From Clostridia bacterium (GTDB taxonomy: Bacteria > Bacillota > Clostridia > Oscillospirales > CAG-272), in the NCBI GenBank assembly GCA_017462615.1, contig JAFTQT010000092.1, positions 1 through 46,090 of the forward strand: a stretch of 46,090 nt of DNA. Reading direction: 5' to 3'. The translations under genes were made by a program, and so were the position numbers. Every line of letters begins with the position of its first letter. Within the stretch, counting starts at the first letter, position 1. The notes below the pieces were generated by a model that saw nothing but the letters and a program-made list of their open reading frames with translations, searched no databases and was not told where the DNA came from. Shown here piece after piece: positions 40,550-46,090 of this stretch.

Positions 40550-41293
40550 TCAGGAAAGCTCCAGTACGCAGGAAATAGCAGCCAGCGCAAAGAGGGGGGC
40601 TGTTTCGGTGCGCAAAATACGGTGCCCAAGCCCTGTCATAGCAAAGCCGGCAGCCCGTGCTGCCTCGGCCTCCTTCAAGGAAAAGCCCCCTTCGCTACCA
40701 ACGATCAGGGCGAGACTCCCCTTTTTCGGAAAATCCTCTGCCGAAAGCAGCTTGCCAATGGGAACGGTGCCGTCCCCCTCGTAGCAAAAAAGCACGCGGT
40801 CTGCACGGCCGGCCTCGGCCAGCATTTCAGAAAAGGAAACGGTTTCCAGCACCTCGGGCAGACGCCCGCGGCCACATTGCTTTGCCGCCTCCAGCGCGAT
40901 GCGCTGACGGCGGGCAGTCTTGTGCGCCTCCGCCTCCCGTTTACAGCGAACGATGCAACGCTCACTCTCAAAGGGTACGATGCGAGAGGCACCGCACTCC
41001 ACAGATTTTTGTATGACGGTATCCAGCTTATCTCCCTTGGGCAGCGCTTGATAGAGCGTGATCTCCAGGGGCGGCTCGGTATCCTGCTTGCGACAGGAAA
41101 GGATGGTTGCCGTGACGGCATCCTCCGTAAAGGACGCGAGACAGCAGGTATATTCGTTTCCCGCATAGTCGGAAACGGTGATCTCCTGCCCCTTTGCCAT
41201 ACGCAGCGAGCGGGAGATATGATGGGCGTCGTCGCCTGTCAGCGTGACGGTGTTTTCGGCAATTTGGCTACTTCCAACAAAGAAACGCGGCAC
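40550..41293 (-). CDS. rsmE: 16S rRNA (uracil-1498-N3)-methyltransferase RsmE
   Basis: The 247-residue protein starts at a GTG and has an N-terminal PUA-like domain (DDAHHISRSLRMAKGQE), the SPOUT-fold signature ALPKGDKLDTVIQKSVECG, and the deep-knot cofactor site LIVGSEGGFSLKE with LGHRILRTETAPL. It methylates U1498 of 16S rRNA. In many Firmicutes rsmE follows prmA directly; here a TIR gene lies between them and rsmE has its own promoter. An unusual AAAAAAAGGGGG run lies before the GTG. Confidence 0.95.
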   Translation of the reverse strand: MPRFFVGSSQIAENTVTLTGDDAHHISRSLRMAKGQEITVSDYAGNEYTCCLASFTEDAVTATILSCRKQDTEPPLEITLYQALPKGDKLDTVIQKSVECGASRIVPFESERCIVRCKREAEAHKTARRQRIALEAAKQCGRGRLPEVLETVSFSEMLAEAGRADRVLFCYEGDGTVPIGKLLSAEDFPKKGSLALIVGSEGGFSLKEAEAARAAGFAMTGLGHRILRTETAPLFALAAISCVLELS

Positions 41294-41325
41294 TCTGACG
41301 GCCCCCTTTTTTTCAAGATGAATAT

Positions 41326-41354
41326 AGTATAACGCAAATTGCCCAATTTGTCAA
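41326..41354 (-). promoter_or_regulatory. Promoter of rsmE
   Basis: On the minus strand, TTGACA (41349-41354) and TATACT (41326-41331) are 17 bases apart, 33 bases from the GTG start. Confidence 0.8.
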
Positions 41355-41467
41355 TGCCTTTTTTGTTATTTTTTACTGTTTTGTATGCGAAAATCACAAA
41401 AACTTTTTTTCCAGCGCACGAAAATCACTAAAAATGACCGCGCCAAGCCTTTTGGACCGCTTGCACA

Positions 41468-41510
41468 AAAGAAAAGAGCGCCGCAGACAACTGATCCTGC
41501 CTGCGGCGCT
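41468..41510 (-). terminator. Intrinsic terminator after the TIR gene
   Basis: A perfect 10-base stem AGCGCCGCAG (41477-41486)/CTGCGGCGCT (41501-41510) is followed on the minus strand by CTTTTCTTTTG. It ends the dnaK-dnaJ-prmA-TIR transcript before rsmE. Confidence 0.88.
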
Positions 41511-41570
41511 CACTTTTACTTTTCAAAAAATCTTGGAGTCCGACAGCGCCCGCGCGCTCCTCTGCTCTTT

Positions 41571-42488
41571 TTATTGGATGATCAAATCGGCAATATCAAG
41601 AGAGCCTGTCAAAGCCTCCTCGTTCTCGAAGGATGCAGGCTTGATGACAAAGGTAATCTCCTCCAGGCATTTCAGCGTTTCGGGATACGTAAAATCAGCA
41701 GGAGTGATCACGCACTCCTCGTATTCTGTGGAAATACTGAAATCAAAATTTTCGTGCATCCAGGCCTTTTCCTTTGGCTTGATCTCCACCCATATCGTTC
41801 CGATGCTACCGTCCACGGAGCGTGCCCGAAAGCTGATCTGCTTTGCCCTGCTGACATCTACCACGGGGTGCTTCAAATAATACACACCCGCATACTCGGG
41901 AATCTCATCACGCAATCTGGTTTTTTCAAAATTCACCTTCAAGCTGACGGATCCGCCGTCCTCGGACTTTTTCACCTTAAACACCGTGGTTTCATTGCCG
42001 CAGGAGGCGAAGGTCCTCACCTGGCGCATATCGAAGGTGATATCCGAAAGCAACGTCATATCGTCCGCATCATTGATGAGGGTGACCAGATAATCCATGG
42101 AGGATTGGAAGGTGTGATCCATGCGGGGCTCAAGGCCTTGATATTTGGCTATGGCATCCAGAGGATCCGGCAAGTTCTCGGGAAAAGAGAAGCCGCGCAT
42201 CATGATCGGAATGATATCCTTTCCGCAGCGCATGGCATGCTCGATCTCGAGGCGCACCCAATCGTTCGGGTCGTCGATGCAGCGATCCAACGCGTTGGGA
42301 GGCAGAACCAAAATCAGCTTGCGCGAGCTTTCGATCTCCGCGTAAAGCTGCTTGTTGAAATCCCCCGCTCTGAGAGACTCCACGTCGTGAAAGACCTTCA
42401 AGCCTCTTTCCTTCAGCTCATTCTTCAGTATCATCGCAAAGCTGTCGCCACCGTCGCGCCGGTAGCTGATAAAAACGTCGTATTTCAT
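41571..42488 (-). CDS. TIR-domain protein with C-terminal beta-sandwich domain
   Basis: The 305-residue protein has an N-terminal TIR domain (residues 1-130: YDVFISYRRDGGDSFA, LKVFHDVESLRAGDF, RKLILVLPPNALDRCIDD, DWVRLEIEHAM). Glu81 aligns with the catalytic Glu of NAD-cleaving TIR domains such as SARM1. Residues about 150-305 are beta-rich (ETTVFKVKKSEDGGSVSLKV, QISFRARSVDGSIGTIWVEI), similar in outline to a galactose-binding-like or CBM sandwich. It may hydrolyse NAD+ in defence or signalling, but the ligand is unknown. AAAAGGAA precedes the ATG. It sits 54 bases after prmA, with a terminator downstream. Confidence 0.88.
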   Translation of the reverse strand: MKYDVFISYRRDGGDSFAMILKNELKERGLKVFHDVESLRAGDFNKQLYAEIESSRKLILVLPPNALDRCIDDPNDWVRLEIEHAMRCGKDIIPIMMRGFSFPENLPDPLDAIAKYQGLEPRMDHTFQSSMDYLVTLINDADDMTLLSDITFDMRQVRTFASCGNETTVFKVKKSEDGGSVSLKVNFEKTRLRDEIPEYAGVYYLKHPVVDVSRAKQISFRARSVDGSIGTIWVEIKPKEKAWMHENFDFSISTEYEECVITPADFTYPETLKCLEEITFVIKPASFENEEALTGSLDIADLIIQ

Positions 42489-42542
42489 AGAAAATTCCTT
42501 TTCTGAGCCGCTGCTCTCACACGCAAAGGCAACAGCACCGTT

Positions 42543-43472
42543 TTACTGACACTTCTGCACCACCAGCGCGCACCAACCGTTATCCTCCAGCTTCTGTACC
42601 ACGGAAAGGTTGTTGGCAACCAAGGCCTCGGTCACCTCGTCGGCACGCTCGGTAATGATGCCGGAGGCCAGCAGAATGGCGTCGTCCTTCATGTAGCGAC
42701 CAACGTCCGGCGCCATGCGAATGATGATATCCGCCACGATATTGGCGCAAACGAGATCATACTTGCCGCCGGAAAGGTCAACCTGCCGGAGCAGGTCGGA
42801 TACCTCGCAGGTCACGTTTGTCTGGCCGCTTTCCTCAATATTCTCGTTTGCTACGCGCACGGCCACGGGGTCAATATCGTAGGCCTTGCACTCAGCAGCG
42901 CCCAGCTTGGAGGCACAAATGGCCAGAATACCGCTGCCACAGCCTACATCCAGCATACGGCAACCGGGCTTGGTGTATTCCTCCAGCAGCTCGATCACAA
43001 GCCTTGTGGTTTCGTGGGTGCCGGTGCCAAAGGCCATGCCGGGATCCATACGTACGATCACCTCGCCCTCGGCGGGGGTATACTCCTCCCACATGGGCAC
43101 GATGACCATGCGCTTTCCGATGTGCAGCGTCTTATAGTAAGCCTTCCAGGAATTGGCCCAGTCCTCCTCGTTGACACCGATCACCTCCACCTTACCCTCC
43201 AAGCCGCTTTCGCTCATGCGGTCACGGATAAAGGCCACGGCATCGGTAAAGGGACGGTCTGCGTCCAGAAATACCGAAACAGAGGCAATGGTCTTATCGG
43301 CGTTGAGAATACTCTCGTCAATGAGATCGCCGTAGCAGGTCTTCAGATCGATATCGCTGAAATCCTCAATCATCAGATTGTTATTCAGCATGCTCATAAT
43401 GGCCACCAGCGTGTCCAGGTGCACAAGCGGCACCGTGACCTTCAGCTGTGTCCAGTCCTTACAGTTATCCAT
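42543..43472 (-). CDS. prmA: Ribosomal protein L11 methyltransferase
   Basis: The 309-residue protein has the PrmA signatures VRMDPGMAFGTGTHETTRL, the SAM-binding MLDVGCGSGILAICASKLGA and CANIVADIIIRMAPDV, with an N-terminal L11-binding region of about 120 residues. It trimethylates ribosomal protein L11. It follows dnaJ after eight bases, with AAGGAG before the ATG, as in many Firmicutes heat-shock operons. Confidence 0.96.
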   Translation of the reverse strand: MDNCKDWTQLKVTVPLVHLDTLVAIMSMLNNNLMIEDFSDIDLKTCYGDLIDESILNADKTIASVSVFLDADRPFTDAVAFIRDRMSESGLEGKVEVIGVNEEDWANSWKAYYKTLHIGKRMVIVPMWEEYTPAEGEVIVRMDPGMAFGTGTHETTRLVIELLEEYTKPGCRMLDVGCGSGILAICASKLGAAECKAYDIDPVAVRVANENIEESGQTNVTCEVSDLLRQVDLSGGKYDLVCANIVADIIIRMAPDVGRYMKDDAILLASGIITERADEVTEALVANNLSVVQKLEDNGWCALVVQKCQ

Positions 43473-43480
43473 AATTCTCC

Positions 43481-44623
43481 TTAATTCCGGTTGAGGCGCT
43501 CAAAGATGCGCTTGAAAAAGCCGGATTTTTTGGCGTAATTGGATTCGCCGCAGCCATCCGCAAAGGCACGCACCTGCTCCTTTTGCTTTTCGCTAAGGGA
43601 TTTGGGGATCTCCACGTTGACCACAAAAATAAGGTCTCCGCGTCGATTGGCGTTATTTACATAAGGAATACCCTTCCCCTTCATGGTAAAACGAGTACCG
43701 GGCTGGGTCCCCTCCGGAATGGTGTACTTGGCGTTGCCCTCCAGGGTGGGAATCTCGATCTCCGCGCCGAGAATGGCGTCGGTTACAGGCAGGGGGACCT
43801 CGCAGTAAATGTGATAGCCGTCGCGCTCAAAGATGGGGTGAGGCTTGACCATCACCTGCAAAATGAGATCGCCTGCAGAGCCGCCGTTGCGGCCATCGTT
43901 GCCCTGACCGCGCAGCGCGATACGCTCGCCGTCATCAATGCCGGCAGGAATCGACACATCCAGCTTTTTGGTAATGCGGATAAAGCCCGTGCCGCGACAG
44001 TTCTGACAGGGGGTCTTGATGATCTTGCCCTTACCGCGACAGCTGTCACAGGTGGTGGTGCTCTGGAACTGCATACCGCCAAGACGCTGCATCACGCGCA
44101 TCTGACCGGAGCCGTGGCACTTGCTGCAGGTTTCGGGAGAGCTGCCCTTTGCCGCACCGCTACCGGAGCAATCCGGACACTTGGTGACACGGTTATAGCT
44201 GATCTCCTTCTTCACGCCGAAGGCTGCCTCTTCAAATGTAATCGAAACTCTCGCTCCGATATCGTCGCCGCGTATCGGGCCGTTGCGCTGCTGCGCACCA
44301 CCGAAGCCGCCGCCGAAAAAGCTGCTGAAAATGTCCCCGAAATCACCAAAGCCGCCAAAACCGCCAAAGCCGCCCCCGGCCCCGCCGGCGGCGGGGTCGA
44401 AGGCTGCGTGGCCATATTGGTCATATTTGGCGCGCTTATCTGCGTCGGAGAGCACGTCGTAGGCCTCGTTCACCTCTTTGAACTTGACCTCGGCTTCCTG
44501 ATCTCCGGGGTTCATATCCGGGTGATATTTCTTGGCAAGGGACCGGTACGCCTTTTTAATGGTGGCCTCATCCGCCCCCTTATCTACACCCAGAACCTCA
44601 TAATAATCGCGTTTATCTGCCAT
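43481..44623 (-). CDS. dnaJ: Chaperone protein DnaJ
   Basis: The 380-residue protein has a J domain with HPD at residues 34-36, a Gly/Phe-rich linker ([20 protein letters not shown]), a zinc domain of four CXXCXGXG repeats ([32 protein letters not shown]) and the substrate-binding C-terminal half. It delivers unfolded proteins to DnaK and stimulates its ATPase. It lies 13 bases after dnaK, with an AGAGAG ribosome binding site. Confidence 0.98.
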   Translation of the reverse strand: MADKRDYYEVLGVDKGADEATIKKAYRSLAKKYHPDMNPGDQEAEVKFKEVNEAYDVLSDADKRAKYDQYGHAAFDPAAGGAGGGFGGFGGFGDFGDIFSSFFGGGFGGAQQRNGPIRGDDIGARVSITFEEAAFGVKKEISYNRVTKCPDCSGSGAAKGSSPETCSKCHGSGQMRVMQRLGGMQFQSTTTCDSCRGKGKIIKTPCQNCRGTGFIRITKKLDVSIPAGIDDGERIALRGQGNDGRNGGSAGDLILQVMVKPHPIFERDGYHIYCEVPLPVTDAILGAEIEIPTLEGNAKYTIPEGTQPGTRFTMKGKGIPYVNNANRRGDLIFVVNVEIPKSLSEKQKEQVRAFADGCGESNYAKKSGFFKRIFERLNRN

Positions 44624-44636
44624 AATTCTCTCTTAA

Positions 44637-46090
44637 TTATTTATCAGTCTTATCCTCAAAATCGGCGTTGTAGAAGCCCTCGCCACCGGCGTTACCGGCA
44701 CCGGCACCCATATCGGGGCCTGCGCCCTCGGCGCCGCCCTGCTGCTTGTAGAGCTTCTCGGAAAGGGCGTAGAATGCCTTCTCCAGCGCCTCGGAATCGG
44801 CCTTGATGGCTGCGGTATCGCCACCGGCAAGGGTGGTGCGCAGCTTCTCAATGGCAGCCTTCACGTCGGCCTTATCCTCCTCGGGCAGCTTGTCACCGAT
44901 CTCGCCTATGGTCTTCTCGCTCTGGAAGATCAGCGTCTCAGCGTGGTTCTTGGTATCCACGGCCTCCTTCTGCTTCTTATCCTCCTCAGCGAACTTCTCC
45001 GCATCCTTCACGGCGCGGTCGATGTCCTCCTGGCTCATGTTGGTGGAGGAGGTGATGGTGATGTGGGTCTCCTTGCCGGTGCCCTTATCCATAGCAGTTA
45101 CGTTAACGATGCCGTTGGCGTCGATATCAAAGGTGACCTCGATCTGAGGCACGCCACGGGGAGCGGCGGGAATGCCGTCCAGATTGAAGCGGCCGAGGGT
45201 GGTGTTGCCTGCAGCCATCTCACGCTCACCCTGCAGCACGTGGATCTCCACGGAGGTCTGACCGTCAGCAGCGGTGGAGTAGACATGGCTCTTCTTGACG
45301 GGGATGGTGGTGTTACGGTCAATGATACGGTTAAACACGCCGCCCAGCGTCTCGATGCCGAGAGACAGAGGGGTTACGTCCAGCAGCAGCAGATCCTTCA
45401 CGTCGCCGCCCAGCACGCCGCCCTGAATAGCAGCGCCAACAGCCACGCACTCGTCGGGGTTGATGCCCTTGAAGGGATCCTTGCCGGTGAACTTTTTCAC
45501 GGCCTCCTGCACAGCGGGAATACGGGTGGAGCCGCCCACCAGCAGTACCTTGTGGATATCGGAAACGGACTTGCCCGCATCGGAAAGTGCCTTTCTGGTG
45601 GGAACCATGCAGCGGTCGACCAGGTCAGCGGTCAGACGGTCAAACTCAGCACGGGTAAGAGTAGCCTCAAAGTGAAGAGGGCCGGCAGCGGTAGCAGTGA
45701 TAAAGGGCAGGTTGATGTTGGAGCTGGTCATGCCGGAAAGCTCGATCTTGGCCTTCTCGGCGGCATCCTTCAGTCTCTGCAGCACCATCTTGTCCTGACG
45801 GAGGTCGACGCCGTTTTCCTTCAGGAACTTGTCGGCCATCCAGTCGATGATGCGCTGGTCGAAGTCGTCACCGCCAAGGCGGGTGTCGCCGTTGGTGGCA
45901 AGCACCTCAAATACGCCGTCGGAGATCTCCAGAATGGATACGTCAAAGGTACCGCCGCCAAGGTCGAATACCATGATGGTCTGGTCGTTTTCCTTGTCCA
46001 TACCGTAAGCGAGAGCCGCAGCGGTGGGCTCGTTGATGATACGCTTGACGTCAAGGCCGGCGATCTTGCCTGCGTCCTTGGTAGCCTGAC
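44637..46090 (-). CDS. dnaK: Chaperone protein DnaK (partial, N-terminus outside window)
   Basis: The window holds the last 483 residues or so, beginning at the Gln of [16 protein letters not shown]. Motifs include [40 protein letters not shown] and the SBD segment [18 protein letters not shown]; the tail ends in EDKTDK after a Gly/Ala-rich linker. DnaK is the Hsp70 chaperone and is probably preceded by hrcA-grpE beyond the right edge. Any CIRCE operator would lie off-window. Confidence 0.98.
   Translation of the reverse strand, partial: QATKDAGKIAGLDVKRIINEPTAAALAYGMDKENDQTIMVFDLGGGTFDVSILEISDGVFEVLATNGDTRLGGDDFDQRIIDWMADKFLKENGVDLRQDKMVLQRLKDAAEKAKIELSGMTSSNINLPFITATAAGPLHFEATLTRAEFDRLTADLVDRCMVPTRKALSDAGKSVSDIHKVLLVGGSTRIPAVQEAVKKFTGKDPFKGINPDECVAVGAAIQGGVLGGDVKDLLLLDVTPLSLGIETLGGVFNRIIDRNTTIPVKKSHVYSTAADGQTSVEIHVLQGEREMAAGNTTLGRFNLDGIPAAPRGVPQIEVTFDIDANGIVNVTAMDKGTGKETHITITSSTNMSQEDIDRAVKDAEKFAEEDKKQKEAVDTKNHAETLIFQSEKTIGEIGDKLPEEDKADVKAAIEKLRTTLAGGDTAAIKADSEALEKAFYALSEKLYKQQGGAEGAGPDMGAGAGNAGGEGFYNADFEDKTDK

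Noticed and set aside
41385..42506. 373-codon plus-strand frame over the TIR gene
   Set aside because: It is antisense to a gene with a recognisable TIR domain and crosses the terminator.

Overview
This 46 kb window reads as a chromosomal segment of an uncultured, probably gut-associated, member of the Bacillota (Clostridia-like). The evidence is a phenylalanyl T-box riboswitch in front of pheST, the dnaK-dnaJ-prmA order, a YmfF/YmfH M16 protease pair, canonical AGGAGG ribosome binding sites, sigma-A-type promoters with 16-17 base spacers, and many hairpin-plus-U-tract terminators. Coding DNA is moderately GC-rich by eye and intergenic DNA is AT-rich. I saw no rRNA, tRNA, CRISPR array, phage module or transposase gene. 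No genus can be named from the sequence alone.

Layout. 1-6379 (minus): one operon from a promoter at 6351-6379, ymfF-ymfH-lgt-folD-(leaderless beta-helix protein)-DUF1653-xthA (cut by the window edge). 6431-7451: mrp, divergent from a heterodimeric ABC exporter (7483-10970, plus). 10974-13319: a bidirectional terminator, then a GNAT + DUF4091/GH123-like pair (minus). 13356-14782: a MATE exporter with a hairpin leader. 14787-15067: an unusual 281 bp nested palindromic element with 21 bp terminal inverted repeats. 15118-21674 (minus): two tandem M81 (MlrC-like) metallopeptidase paralogues, then a GlpA-like/GlpB-like/DUF1667 redox trio. 21741-23481 (plus): a divergent DeoR-family regulator and an orphan beta-propeller-like protein. 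23496-23888 (minus): an AT-rich unit of very small ORFs, one with a homopolymer frameshift, behind a perfect TTGACA-N17-TATAAT promoter. 23914-25288: a second DeoR-family regulator divergent from a YgjV-type membrane protein, with a cluster of TGTTCG repeats between them. 25398-33851 (plus): the T-box leader and nine tightly packed genes, pheS-pheT-DUF896-fhs-tsaE-tsaB-rpiB-ispD-ispF, followed by rpe. 34715-40479 (minus): a CdaR/PucR-type regulator, then S41 protease-greA-lysS-single-pass membrane protein. 41295-46090 (minus): dnaK (partial)-dnaJ-prmA, a TIR-domain protein between prmA and rsmE, and rsmE with its own promoter.

How the genes work together. Most of the window is housekeeping: translation (pheST, lysS, prmA, rsmE, tsaBE), chaperones, one-carbon metabolism (folD, fhs), isoprenoid and pentose phosphate steps (ispDF, rpiB, rpe) and lipoprotein maturation (lgt). 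The accessory parts worth attention are the M81/redox operon with its duplicated control region, the TIR protein in the heat-shock operon, the small-ORF unit, and the 281 bp palindromic element. The best candidate for an undescribed system is the M81 pair plus the GlpA/GlpB/DUF1667 trio under a DeoR-type regulator, because the usual glycerol kinase and facilitator partners are absent here. Its substrate cannot be read from the sequence.
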